64,000 nucleotides of DNA, taken from the NCBI GenBank assembly GCA_027068085.1, contig JAMOUQ010000044.1:1-64000 (forward strand), read 5' to 3'. This document shows, piece after piece, positions 8,532 to 16,949 of the stretch. Positions within the stretch are counted from its first letter, which is position 1; every line of letters begins with the position of its first letter. This stretch comes from Desulfobacteraceae bacterium. GTDB lineage: Bacteria > Desulfobacterota > Desulfobacteria > Desulfobacterales > Desulfosarcinaceae. The notes beneath the pieces were generated by a model, which ran no database searches, was not told where the DNA came from, and saw only the letters and a list, made by a program, of their open reading frames with translations. Position numbers and translations under genes: made by a program.

Positions 8532-9371
8532 TCAGGCTGCCTCGATTTCCATGCTGATGTCAACGGCTCGGGCCGAGTGAGTCAGGGCGCCGCAGGAGAT
8601 GATGTCGACGCCGGTTGCGGCAATTTCGGCCAGGCTCTCCAGGGTCACGCCGCCGGAAGCTTCCACCAGGGCCCGGCCGGCTATCATATCTACCGCCTTG
8701 CCGATCTGTTCCGGGGTCATGTTGTCGAGCATGATCACGTCGGCCCCTGCCTCCAGGGCCTGGCGGACCTGGTCGAGATCTTCCGCTTCCACCTCGATCT
8801 TGATAAGGTGGCCGGCTCCCCGACGGGCCTTGGCAACGGCCGCGGCGATGGTGCCGCAGGCGGCGATATGGTTGTCTTTTATCAGGATACCGTCGAAAAG
8901 CCCCATCCTGTGGTTTGATCCTCCGCCGGTCCTGACGGCGTACTTTTCCAGCGCCCGCCAGCCGGGGGTCGTCTTGCGGGTGTCGACCAGCCGGACACTG
9001 GCGTTGCCCGATGCTTTCAGGGCCTCGACGTACCTGCGGGTCAGGGTGGCGATGCCCGAGAGCCTCTGGAGAAAGTTCAGGGCGGTGCGTTCGGCCTGGA
9101 GCAGGGCTTGCATCTTGCCCGAGACCCTGGCCAGGACCTGGCCCGCCTCCGCCTCCTGACCGTCTGCCAGCCCGTCTGCCAGTTCGGCCCCGGGGTCCAG
9201 GCGCCGGAAGACCCGGCGGGCGACCTCCATCCCGGCCAGGACGAGTTTCTGTCTGGCTATCAGCCGGCCCGTTCCGCGGGTGCCGGCCCCGATCAGCAGA
9301 CCGGTGGTCAGGTCGCCGGGGCCGATGTCTTCTTCCAGGGCCAGGTCTATCAGGCGTTCGGATATGTCCAT
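8532..9371 (-). CDS. nadC: nicotinate-nucleotide pyrophosphorylase (carboxylating)
   Basis: A 279-residue quinolinate phosphoribosyltransferase that converts quinolinate and PRPP to nicotinate mononucleotide in de novo NAD synthesis. Typical stretches are EDIGPGDLTT near the N-terminus, LLQAERTALNFLQRLSGIAT, VDTRKTTPGWR, and GGGSNHRMGLFDGILIKDNH. The C-terminal barrel contains ASGGVTLESLAEIAATGVD. Family length is normal. It starts two bases after the valS stop, so it is very probably co-transcribed with valS. Confidence 0.96.
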   Translation of the reverse strand: MDISERLIDLALEEDIGPGDLTTGLLIGAGTRGTGRLIARQKLVLAGMEVARRVFRRLDPGAELADGLADGQEAEAGQVLARVSGKMQALLQAERTALNFLQRLSGIATLTRRYVEALKASGNASVRLVDTRKTTPGWRALEKYAVRTGGGSNHRMGLFDGILIKDNHIAACGTIAAAVAKARRGAGHLIKIEVEAEDLDQVRQALEAGADVIMLDNMTPEQIGKAVDMIAGRALVEASGGVTLESLAEIAATGVDIISCGALTHSARAVDISMEIEAA

Positions 9372-9373
9372 GC

Positions 9374-12031
9374 CTACACCAGGGTTTTTATCTTCTCCAG
9401 GGTGGCCAGCAGCTTTTCCCGGCGCCGGGCCGCCTGCCGGCGGCGTTCCCTGTTCTTGGCCACCACCTCGGCCGGGGCCTTGTTGAGGAAACCTTCATTG
9501 GACAGTTTCTTGTCCAGGCCGGCAAGCTCCTTTTCCAGCTTTCCGATCTCCTTGGTCAGGCGGGCCACCTCCTTGCCGAAATCGACGATGCCGGCAAGCT
9601 CCACCAGCACGGTGGCCTTGCCGGCGATGGCCACGGCCTCGGTTGCCGACCGTTCCAGGTCGTCGCCCACCACCAGGGACTCCAGGCGGGCCAGGTCGGC
9701 GATCAGGCTGCTCTGTTGTTCCACCAGGCCGGCCACCGGTTCCCGGGCCTGAACCCGGACCCGGAGGGCCGTGCCGGGGGCGATGTTCATCTCGCCGCGG
9801 ATGTTGCGCACGGCGGTTATCACCTGGATGACCTGTTCCATCTGCTCCTCGATCCGCTCCTTGTCCCAGCTTTCGTCCAGAAAGGCATCGGGGCGCGGGT
9901 AGGCGGCCCGCATGATGGAGCCCCCGGTTCCCGGCAGCTTGTGCCAGATTTCCTCGGTGACAAAAGGGACGAAGGGATGGAGCAGGATCAGGGTGTCGTG
10001 GACCACCCGCCAGAGGGTCTGCTTGGCCGCCAGGTGGGCCGGACCCTTCTGCTTGTCGTAGAGGGCCGGCTTGGCGGCCTCCAGGTACCAGTCGCAGAAC
10101 TGGTGCCAGACGAAACGGTAGACTGCTCCGGCAGCCTCGTTGAAGCGGTACTCGTCCAGGGCCTTTTCCACCTCGGCGGTCACTTCGGCCAGGCGCACCA
10201 GGATCCAGCGGTCGGCCAGGGACAGGTTGGCGGCTTCAATCTCGGGATATCCACGGTCCAGGTGCATCAGGGCCAGCCGGGCGGCGTTCCAGAGCTTGTT
10301 GATGAAGTGACGGTAGCCCTCGACCCGCTTTTCGGACAGCTTGATGTCGCGGCCCTGGGCGGCAAAGGCGGCCAGGGTGAAGCGGAAGGCGTCGGTGCCG
10401 TAGTTGTCGATGACATCCAGGGGGTCGATGACGTTGCCCTTGGACTTGCTCATCTTCTTGCCTTCTTCGTCGCGCACCAGGGCGTGGACGTAGACGTCCC
10501 GGAAAGGGACGTCCCCCATGAAGTGGATGCCCATCATCATCATCCGGGCCACCCAGAAAAAGAGGATGTCGAAGCCGGTGACAAGGACCGAGGTGGGGTA
10601 GAAGGTCTTGAGCAGCGGCGTCTGGTCCGGCCAGCCCATGGTGGAAAAGGGCCACAGGGCCGAGCTGAACCAGGTGTCGAGCACGTCGCTTTCCTGGACC
10701 AGGTCGGTCGAGCCGCATTCCGGGCAGGCGGCCGGAGTCTGTTCCTCTACCGTGAGATGTCCGCAGGCGCCGCAGGTCCAGGCCGGGATCTGGTGGCCCC
10801 ACCAGATCTGGCGGGAGATGCACCAGTCCTTTATATTGCGCATCCATTCATAATAGGTCTTGGTCCAGACCTGGGGTATGATGCGGGTCTTGCCGGTTTC
10901 CACCGCCTCGATGGCCGGCTCGGCCAGCACCTTGGCCTTGACGAACCACTGGCGGGAAAGGTTGGGCTCCACCACGTTCTTGCAGCGGTAACAATGGCCC
11001 ACCCCGTGCTTGTGGTCCTCGATCTTTATCAGCAGGCCCCGGTCTTGCAGCTCTTTCACCACCTGCTTGCGGCACTGGAAACGGTCCAGACCGGCAAAGC
11101 GGCCGGCCTCTGCGGTCATGGTGCCGTCGTCGCCGATGACCTTTATCGGCTCCAGGTCATGACGCTTGCCGATTTCAAAGTCGTTGGGGTCGTGGGCCGG
11201 GGTGACCTTGAGGGCCCCGGTGCCGAACTGGCGGTCCACGTAGCTGTCGCGAATAATGGGAATCTTTCTTTCCATCAGGGGCAGGATCACGTGGTCCGAC
11301 GGCAGGTTGCGGTAGCGCTCGTCCTCGGGATGAATGGCCACCGCCGTGTCGCCCAGCATGGTTTCGGGCCGGGTGGTGGCCACCACCAGCCCTTCTTTTT
11401 TGCCGGGGAAGGGATAGAGAATATGGTAGAGATGACCGTCGAGCTCCTCGTGTTCCACTTCCAGGTCGGACAGGGCCGTGTTGCAGCGCGGGCACCAGTT
11501 GATGATGTAATTGCCGCGGTAGATCAGGCCCTCGCGGTAAAGCTGGACGAATACCTTGCGCACGGCCCTGGAAAGGCCCTCGTCCATGGTGAACCTTTCC
11601 CGCTGCCAGTCACAGGAGGCGCCCAGGCGTTTTAGCTGGTTGATGATGGCGCTGCCGTATTCCGACCTCCAGCGCCAGACTTCCCGGATGAACTTTTCCC
11701 GCCCCAGCTGGTGGCGGTCCTTACCCTCGGCGGCCAGCTTGCGCTCGACCACGTTCTGGGTGGCGATGCCGGCGTGGTCGGTGCCCGGCATCCAGAGCAC
11801 GTTGTCGCCCTTGAGCCTGCGGTAACGGCAGAGGATGTCCTGCATGGTGTTGTTCAGGGCGTGGCCCATGTGCAGAACACCGGTTACGTTGGGCGGGGGA
11901 ATGACTATCGAAAAGGGGCGGGCCTGGCTTTGCTCGCTGGCCGCAAAAAGACCTTCCTTTTCCCAGAAGGCGTACCAGCGCTTTTCGACCTGGGCCGGGT
12001 CGTAGGCTTTTTCCAACAGATCAGCGCACAT
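9374..12031 (-). CDS. valS: valyl-tRNA synthetase
   Basis: An 885-residue class I synthetase. The HIGH-type motif is VLHMGHALN (about residue 50) and the KMSKS loop is [14 protein letters not shown] (about residue 525). The editing domain contains [18 protein letters not shown] Cys4 zinc-ribbon-like insertion (CGACGH and CPECGS) precedes [16 protein letters not shown]. The C-terminal 65 residues form the usual ValRS coiled coil ([20 protein letters not shown]). All landmarks are intact. It heads a likely valS-nadC-rhomboid unit. Confidence 0.97.
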   Translation of the reverse strand: MCADLLEKAYDPAQVEKRWYAFWEKEGLFAASEQSQARPFSIVIPPPNVTGVLHMGHALNNTMQDILCRYRRLKGDNVLWMPGTDHAGIATQNVVERKLAAEGKDRHQLGREKFIREVWRWRSEYGSAIINQLKRLGASCDWQRERFTMDEGLSRAVRKVFVQLYREGLIYRGNYIINWCPRCNTALSDLEVEHEELDGHLYHILYPFPGKKEGLVVATTRPETMLGDTAVAIHPEDERYRNLPSDHVILPLMERKIPIIRDSYVDRQFGTGALKVTPAHDPNDFEIGKRHDLEPIKVIGDDGTMTAEAGRFAGLDRFQCRKQVVKELQDRGLLIKIEDHKHGVGHCYRCKNVVEPNLSRQWFVKAKVLAEPAIEAVETGKTRIIPQVWTKTYYEWMRNIKDWCISRQIWWGHQIPAWTCGACGHLTVEEQTPAACPECGSTDLVQESDVLDTWFSSALWPFSTMGWPDQTPLLKTFYPTSVLVTGFDILFFWVARMMMMGIHFMGDVPFRDVYVHALVRDEEGKKMSKSKGNVIDPLDVIDNYGTDAFRFTLAAFAAQGRDIKLSEKRVEGYRHFINKLWNAARLALMHLDRGYPEIEAANLSLADRWILVRLAEVTAEVEKALDEYRFNEAAGAVYRFVWHQFCDWYLEAAKPALYDKQKGPAHLAAKQTLWRVVHDTLILLHPFVPFVTEEIWHKLPGTGGSIMRAAYPRPDAFLDESWDKERIEEQMEQVIQVITAVRNIRGEMNIAPGTALRVRVQAREPVAGLVEQQSSLIADLARLESLVVGDDLERSATEAVAIAGKATVLVELAGIVDFGKEVARLTKEIGKLEKELAGLDKKLSNEGFLNKAPAEVVAKNRERRRQAARRREKLLATLEKIKTLV

Positions 12032-12100
12032 CGATCCAAGACTCCTTTCAACGTTGCCGGCTTCGCGGCGGCCCCGGCCTGGCAGCCTGCGGTCGGCCGG

Positions 12101-12132
12101 TAAAACAAAAGGGGATTAAATTATCAATCCCC
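12101..12132 (-). terminator. intrinsic terminator after the acidic repeat gene
   Basis: Read on the minus strand, a 7-bp stem (GGGGATT/AATCCCC, 12126-12132 with 12111-12117) and an 8-nt loop are followed by TTTTGTTTT. It separates the acidic-protein gene from valS. Confidence 0.75.
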
Positions 12133-12174
12133 TCAAAAAATCAAGCAAATTTTTCCGGCAGCCGTTTCCGGTGG

Positions 12175-13248
12175 CTATTGGTTTTCGTCAAGCAGGGTTC
12201 TTTTGATGCGCTCTATCTCGGCCTGAACGGCTCTTTCGATGGTCTCCACGATCAGCTGCTCGATACGGTGGCCGAAACGTTTTTCGATGACTTTCTCGAT
12301 GGCGGCCTCGATTTCAGCGTCATCGGCTGAAACCGGCTGCTCTTCCGGTTCTTCCTCCAGCTCCAGGCCTATGTTCTCGGCTATGTCGTCAAAGATGTTC
12401 TCCTCCGGCCGGGCCTCCAGTTCCTGCTCGATGCCTATCTTAATATCTTCTTCTTCCTGGTCGCGGCCGTCTGACGGGGCGTCCAGTTTGGGGGCCAGGT
12501 CGATCACCTGGCTTCGGGCCGGCTCCTGCGGTGCTCCGGCGTCAGGCCGGACCGCTGCGCCGGCAACCTCGTCTGCGGCTGCCGTTTCGCTTTCCAGGGG
12601 GCCGGCAGTCTCTTTTTCCATCAGCTCGCCCGTGTCATCTTCGCCGTGTTCATCTTCCCGGAAAATATCGCCGGCCGCCGTATCTGCCGGTGCCGCCTCG
12701 TCGCCCGCCTCTTGCCGGGCCTGTTCTTCAAACGCAGGCTGACTGTCTTCGGCGCCGGCGGTTCCGGCAGCCTCTGGGTCCATGGCCTGTCCGGCTTCTG
12801 TGTTTTCCTGCGCCGGTCCGGCAGGTTCTGCTTCCGGTTCACTTGCTTCGGCAGGCTCGATGACTTCTTCAGCCGGTTCAGCGGCATTGTCTGCGGGCCG
12901 GACAGGATTGTCTTCCTCCACCACTTCGGTCAGCTCGATGACCGCTTCTTCCTTTTCGACAATTTCCTCCAGCTCGATGATTCCGTCGTCCGGTTCCTCA
13001 CGGCTTTCGGCGGCATCCTCCACCACTTCGGTCAGCTCGATTACGGGTTCGTTGTCTTCGACGACATCTTCCAGTTCGATGATGTTGTCATCCGCGGCGG
13101 CAGCATCCGTGTCTTCCTTGCTTTGGCGGCCGCCGGCGGCGGTATCCACCACTTCGGTCAGCTCGATGATCGGCTCGTCGGATTCATCCAACTCCATTTC
13201 CGGTGTCAGCTCGAGAGGCTTGCCGCTGCCATGATTGCGCTCTTCCAT
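12175..13248 (-). CDS. acidic repeat protein with amphipathic C-terminal helix
   Basis: A 357-residue, strongly acidic protein of unknown function with no signal peptide or membrane segment. The N-terminal 120 residues hold five copies of a short motif close to (I/V)IELTEVVE (EPIIELTEVV, NIIELEDVV, PVIELTEVV, GIIELEEIV, AVIELTEVV) separated by Asp/Glu linkers. A low-complexity Ala/Glu/Pro/Asp stretch follows to about residue 300. The last 50 residues look like a long charged helix (IEKVIEKRFGHRIEQLIVET). Regularly spaced short hydrophobic motifs in a disordered acidic chain suggest repeated docking sites for a partner. The ATG follows GGGGGAAAT. Composition is unlike the neighbours. Confidence 0.65.
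   Translation of the reverse strand: MEERNHGSGKPLELTPEMELDESDEPIIELTEVVDTAAGGRQSKEDTDAAAADDNIIELEDVVEDNEPVIELTEVVEDAAESREEPDDGIIELEEIVEKEEAVIELTEVVEEDNPVRPADNAAEPAEEVIEPAEASEPEAEPAGPAQENTEAGQAMDPEAAGTAGAEDSQPAFEEQARQEAGDEAAPADTAAGDIFREDEHGEDDTGELMEKETAGPLESETAAADEVAGAAVRPDAGAPQEPARSQVIDLAPKLDAPSDGRDQEEEDIKIGIEQELEARPEENIFDDIAENIGLELEEEPEEQPVSADDAEIEAAIEKVIEKRFGHRIEQLIVETIERAVQAEIERIKRTLLDENQ
12910..13176. repeat. DNA repeats encoding the IELTEVV motifs
   Basis: A near-identical stretch of about 23 bases (TCCACCACTTCGGTCAGCTC and following GAT) occurs three times on the plus strand, near 12918, 13018 and 13146, with two more diverged copies between. They encode the repeated hydrophobic motifs of the acidic protein. 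Confidence 0.6.
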
Positions 13249-13497
13249 ATTTCCCCCGTGTTTGTTATGAAACCAAAAGGTTCGGGAAAGTTCCTCCTGC
13301 AGACGTAATCGGCACGGGAACAGGAAAGTTTAGCGAAGTTTAACCATGATTTCAGGCTCCAACACAGACACACGCTAACACAGAAAAAATGGTGCTGTCA
13401 AGATATTACTCCTTAAGATCTTTATTAAATTGACAATTCTGGCTGTGCGGCCGGAGCCTTGAGAATATTGAGCCAGGACCGGGATTGTTTGTTCGGC

Positions 13498-14262
13498 ATG
13501 CGACGTTTTCTTTTTTCAGGTACCGTGACTGAGAGCGCCAGGGCTGTCCTTAGGGGAGCCGAAGCCCGCCATCTGCGCCATGTGCTGAGGCTTCAGCCCG
13601 GAGAAGAGATTGTCCTGGTAACCGGCGCCGGGCGGCAGTTTACGGCCGTTATCGAAGCCTTCGAAGGGGAAGAAGTGCGGCTCCGGGTGACCGGCAGCAA
13701 GGATGCTCCGGGAGAATCCGGGCTGCGGATAACCCTGGCCCAGGGGTTTTTGAAAGAAAAGAAGATGGACAAGCTGGTGCGCAGCCTTACAGAGCTTGGC
13801 GTCAGCCGCTTTGTGCCGGTGATCTGCAGCCGCAGTCTGGCGCGTCCTTCCGGCAACCGGATGAAGGCCAGGACAGAGCGCTGGCAGCGCATCAGCCGGC
13901 AATCAATCAAGCAATGCAGGCGTTTGCGCAGTCTGGAGATCATGCCGCTCATGGAATTCGGCGAGGCCCTGGGCTGCGCGGAGTCCGATCGGCTGAAGCT
14001 TTTTTTCTGGGAAGAGCAAAACCTGAGTCCTTTGCCCCCGCCTTTGGAGACAGCACCGTCTTCGGTCTTCATGCTGTTGGGGCCCGAGGGAGGGTTCACC
14101 GCCAGGGAGGCCCAAATGGCCCGGGAGGCCGGCTTTACCGTTGCGGGGCTGGGTCCCAGGATATTGCGGGCCGAAACGGCGACTTTGGCGGCGGTTGTTC
14201 TGGCGCAGTATTTGTGGGGGGATATGGGGCAAAATTTGCTTGACAATCAGCGGCCCCTTTAA
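13498..14262 (+). CDS. rsmE: 16S rRNA m3U1498 methyltransferase
   Basis: A 254-residue SPOUT-family RNA methyltransferase acting on the small ribosomal subunit. The N-terminal PUA-like part carries RGAEARHLRHVLRLQPGEEI. The C-terminal knot shows LLGPEGGFTAREAQMAREAGF and LGPRILRAETATLAA, both diagnostic of RsmE. I chose ATG 13498 (MRRFLFSG) because it matches the family N-terminus; a TTG 39 bases upstream would add unrelated residues. The region before it contains a TTGACA at 13430 but no good -10 box. Confidence 0.93.
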   Translation: MRRFLFSGTVTESARAVLRGAEARHLRHVLRLQPGEEIVLVTGAGRQFTAVIEAFEGEEVRLRVTGSKDAPGESGLRITLAQGFLKEKKMDKLVRSLTELGVSRFVPVICSRSLARPSGNRMKARTERWQRISRQSIKQCRRLRSLEIMPLMEFGEALGCAESDRLKLFFWEEQNLSPLPPPLETAPSSVFMLLGPEGGFTAREAQMAREAGFTVAGLGPRILRAETATLAAVVLAQYLWGDMGQNLLDNQRPL

Positions 14263-14300
14263 TAGATAGGTCAATCTTCAGTACGGCAGCATTCCTGTTT

Positions 14301-14376
14301 GCCGAGGTAGCTCAGTCGGTAGAGCAGGGGACTGAAAATCCCCGTGTCGGCAGTTCGATTCTGTCCCTCGGCACCA
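14301..14376 (+). tRNA. tRNA-Phe (GAA)
   Basis: A 76-nt cloverleaf with encoded CCA. The acceptor stem is GCCGAGG/CCTCGGC, the D-stem GCTC/GAGC and the anticodon stem GGGGA/TCCCC with loop CTGAAAA (anticodon GAA). The T-arm is GGCAG-TTCGATT-CTGTC and the discriminator base is A. Confidence 0.97.
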
Positions 14377-14384
14377 CAGCTCAA

Positions 14385-14418
14385 GGCGCCTGCAATTTAT
14401 TTGCAGGCGCCTTTTTTT
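14385..14418 (+). terminator. intrinsic terminator after tRNA-Phe
   Basis: An 11-bp stem (GGCGCCTGCAA with TTGCAGGCGCC, 14385-14395 and 14401-14411), a 5-nt loop and seven Ts. Confidence 0.9.
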
Positions 14419-14492
14419 CGTGCGCCGCCAGGAGGCGGGGCAATGATGTCTTTGAGCACGACAGCCGTAGCGGCAGTCGTTGCAGCCGGCTG

Positions 14493-15254
14493 CTACAGTC
14501 CGCCCATGGCCCGGTGGATCAGCTTGGCGCAAAGGAGAAACAGAATCAGGCTGAATATCACGCGGATACTTTTGCCCTTGAGCTTGGCACTCATCAGGCG
14601 CGAGCCGGCCTGGCCGCCGGCAAAAGAGGCAACGGCGGCAGGCAGGATGAAAAGCCAGTCGATCTTGCCGGCCGAGGCGTATCCCAGAAAGCCTGTCAGG
14701 GACGAGAAACAGACGATGAAAGTCGATGAGGCGGCGGCAATCTTGGTTGGTGTTTTCAGGACGTAGATCAGCAGGGGCACGATGAAGACCCCGCCCCCTA
14801 TTCCCAGCAGTCCGCCCATGACTCCGATCAGGGCACCGATACAGATACCGCCCGCGATTTTCCGCGACCTGGCCATGGGCCGGGCTTCTGCGTCAACCGC
14901 GGGCGAAACGAGCATCCGGGCGCCGGCCAATGCCAGGACGACGGCCATGATGATGAGAAAAGGGCGCGCGTCGATATGCATGTTCAGGTAGGCTCCCACA
15001 GGTGCCGCCAGGGCGGATGAAATTATCAGGGGGACGGAAAGTGAAAAATCCACCATCTTTTTGCGTGAATAGGTCCAAGCGGCGGATGCGGCCGCGATCA
15101 GATTCAGAAACAGGGAGGCCGCGGCCGCATCCGATTTTGCAAACCCCAGGATCACAAACAGGGGCGAAAAAATCAGCCCTCCTCCAAGGCCCACCATGGT
15201 AAGGACGAATGAGATGAAAAAGATGGCCAAGATCAAAGGTACGGCAAAGGTCAT
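14493..15254 (-). CDS. TSUP (TauE/SafE) family sulfite/organosulfonate exporter
   Basis: A 253-residue membrane protein with about eight helices in two repeats. Diagnostic motifs are MVGLGGGLIFSPLFVILGF near the N-terminus and GVMGGLLGIGGGVFIVPLL in the second half. TSUP proteins move sulfite, sulfoacetate or related anions; the substrate here is unknown. The ATG at 15254 has GGAG eight bases upstream on its strand and starts with a helix, whereas the frame continues upstream into polar sequence that does not fit. A TATAAT on the minus strand (15471-15476) may be part of its promoter. Confidence 0.88.
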   Translation of the reverse strand: MTFAVPLILAIFFISFVLTMVGLGGGLIFSPLFVILGFAKSDAAAASLFLNLIAAASAAWTYSRKKMVDFSLSVPLIISSALAAPVGAYLNMHIDARPFLIIMAVVLALAGARMLVSPAVDAEARPMARSRKIAGGICIGALIGVMGGLLGIGGGVFIVPLLIYVLKTPTKIAAASSTFIVCFSSLTGFLGYASAGKIDWLFILPAAVASFAGGQAGSRLMSAKLKGKSIRVIFSLILFLLCAKLIHRAMGGL

Positions 15255-15502
15255 GACAAGATCTCCTTGCTGCTGGTTGCTCGTGCCGCCATCCCGGACA
15301 CATTGGTTTCGGATTTTTGCGAGACCATCCCGGGCCGTGCCGCGGATGAAGATATCCGGGGCCGTTTGAAATCCGAACTTATCATGCCGTACTGGCATCG
15401 CAACAGGATCTTCGGACTCAAATTGACAGCTTCAATTTCGATTGATTGCTTATGACAGTTTTTTCAACAAATTATACAATATTTTAGGGCCGCTGCCATA
15501 GC

Positions 15503-15529
15503 CCGGACGGTAAAAGCCTGAACGTCCGG
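15503..15529. other. stem-loop in the intergenic region
   Basis: CCGGACG (15503-15509) pairs with CGTCCGG (15523-15529) around a 13-nt loop. There is no T-run on either side, so it is not an intrinsic terminator. It lies upstream of the exporter gene on the minus strand, beyond the TATAAT-like box. Function unknown. Confidence 0.35.
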
Positions 15530-15700
15530 AGCCCCGCCTGTTTGGGATGTTCGCCAACTCTTTTCAGATGCCTCGTTATTTCAGGTTGTTGCGCCGCAGC
15601 CCGGGCGCGGCCGGGAACATCCGGCAACCTGCGCTTGGGTTGCTTGGCGGCTCATGGCAGGCGAAAAGTCGAAAAAAGATAATTTTTTTCATCTTAATGG

Positions 15701-15728
15701 TTGACATCTGGCTGCCGATTTCTATTCT
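15701..15728 (+). promoter_or_regulatory. promoter of an orphan transcription unit
   Basis: A perfect TTGACA (15701-15706) is followed after 16 bases by TATTCT (15723-15728, four of six consensus bases). No protein-coding gene follows on this strand before a strong terminator. Confidence 0.5.
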
Positions 15729-15734
15729 AGTAAG

Positions 15735-15895
15735 TGGGTGCGCGATCTTTGAAAACTCCATCCTCTTACCTCACTCCTTTTGTGTAAGGCGGCCGTTCTA
15801 GGCTGCCGCAGCTTGACTGACGAAGGAAGGACCAAACACACCCGAGGGGAAGGACGCTGCCCCGCGCACCGCGGCGTCCTTCCCCTTCTTTCTTT
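15735..15895 (+). ncRNA. candidate structured non-coding RNA, family unassigned
   Basis: This is a stretch of about 160 bases bounded by a promoter and a strong terminator, with no credible ORF. GGTGCGCG at 15737-15744 is the exact complement of CGCGCACC in the terminator loop (15863-15870). A 7-bp hairpin GGCGGCC/GGCTGCC lies in the middle (about 15787-15806). A pyrimidine-rich 5' arm (CTCCATCCTC) faces purine-rich 3' segments (GAAGGAAGGA, GAGGGGAAGGA). The long closed shape and size would suit a 6S-like RNA, and the GGA motifs would suit CsrA binding, but neither family's signature is clear to me. The rest of the gap 15255-16037 shows only an inverted repeat at 15503-15529. Confidence 0.4.
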
Positions 15896-15900
15896 TTTTT
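15846..15900 (+). terminator. strong intrinsic terminator of the orphan unit
   Basis: A perfect 12-bp stem (GGGGAAGGACGC at 15846-15857 with GCGTCCTTCCCC at 15874-15885) has a 16-nt GC-rich loop, followed by TTCTTTCTTTTTTTT. Confidence 0.85.
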
Positions 15901-16037
15901 CTGAATCGGGCGTCTCAAATTTTGATCGTTTGCAAATTGTTTCAATGTGATACAGGGTTTTCGCCCCGGCACCTGCCGTCTGACAGGCGCCGGGCCGTAT
16001 AGCCTCGGTGGCAAAAGCAGTCTTCGGAGACGGATTT

Positions 16038-16949
16038 TCAGGGCCGGACTCTATGGATCCTGGGAGGCATTCTTTGGGCGAACCGGTGGTAGGTTTCGTC
16101 GGGCCAGCCCAGGGCGATCGCCGCGTGGACGGTCTGGGTCTCACTGAAGCCCAGCCAGCGGCTGATCCGGGCGTCGCGGCGGATGGCCTCCACGGCGAAA
16201 CCGATCAGGCAGGTTCCCAGTCCCATGCAATGGGCCGCAAGCAGGATGTTGCCCGCCGCCAGCAGGCTGTCCTCGCAGGGACAACTGGCGTCGTTGTCGG
16301 CCGCTATCACCATGGCGGCCGGAGCGCCGTGGAAGAGGGGGTCCTTTCCGGCGGCTTCCCATTGGTCCAGGGCGTCTTCCACCGTTGCCAGGTGCTGCCG
16401 GAAATAATTTTTCAATTCGGCCCTGCCCAGCCAGGCCATTGGTTCCCTGATCCATGCTCTTGCAGCCATCCGGTTCAGCCGGCGGTAGAAGGCGGCGATT
16501 TTCTCCGCCAGGCAGGTTACGGTTTCCCGATCGGGCAGCAGGGCAAATGCCCAGGGCTGGCAGTTTGTTCCCGACGGAGCGGTGATGCCGATGCGCACCA
16601 GATCCTCCAGGGTCTGTCGGTCAACCCCTTTCTGCCTGAAATTGCGGCACGAACGCCGGGAACGCATAAGGCCGACAACCATGGATGCATCCGGCCGGCC
16701 CGGCGCGATCCACTCGTCACTGACCGCCACGGTCTTCAGCTCCAGGGCCTTGTCGTCGGTGGCCCCGACCGTCACGGCGCCGGTGGGACAGGCGGCGGCG
16801 CAGTGGCCGCAGTTCATCGATTCATCACCCCGGACCACGGCCTTGCCGTCGACCAGCGCCAGGGTTTGCTTGGGACAGGTCTTTATGCACAGGCCGCAGC
16901 CGGTACACGATTCTGGGTCGATGCTTACCGTTACTTGCCGGTTGGGCAT
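16038..16949 (-). CDS. nitroreductase family protein with N-terminal 2x[4Fe-4S] ferredoxin domain
   Basis: A 303-residue protein. Residues 1-60 hold two Cys-x2-Cys-x2-Cys-x3-Cys-Pro motifs (CTGCGLCIKTCP and CGHCAAACP), so two [4Fe-4S] clusters are expected. Residues 90-300 form an FMN-dependent nitroreductase domain (RRSCRNFRQKGV, ITAPSGTNCQPWAF, LLAAHCMGLGTCLIGF, ALGWPDETYHR). This layout occurs in anaerobes and suggests ferredoxin-linked reduction of an unknown organic substrate. Its ATG lies 19 bases inside the end of the rmuC gene, implying coupled translation. Confidence 0.88.
   Translation of the reverse strand: MPNRQVTVSIDPESCTGCGLCIKTCPKQTLALVDGKAVVRGDESMNCGHCAAACPTGAVTVGATDDKALELKTVAVSDEWIAPGRPDASMVVGLMRSRRSCRNFRQKGVDRQTLEDLVRIGITAPSGTNCQPWAFALLPDRETVTCLAEKIAAFYRRLNRMAARAWIREPMAWLGRAELKNYFRQHLATVEDALDQWEAAGKDPLFHGAPAAMVIAADNDASCPCEDSLLAAGNILLAAHCMGLGTCLIGFAVEAIRRDARISRWLGFSETQTVHAAIALGWPDETYHRFAQRMPPRIHRVRP

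Noticed and set aside
9011-11635. A very long open frame on the plus strand opposite valS
   Set aside because: It mirrors the valS coding strand, has His/Gly/Gln-rich shadow composition and no domain; high GC creates such antisense frames.
15576-15761. A 61-codon minus-strand ORF with a good ribosome-binding site inside the orphan unit
   Set aside because: Composition is not protein-like, and the promoter/terminator pair on the other strand explains the sequence better.
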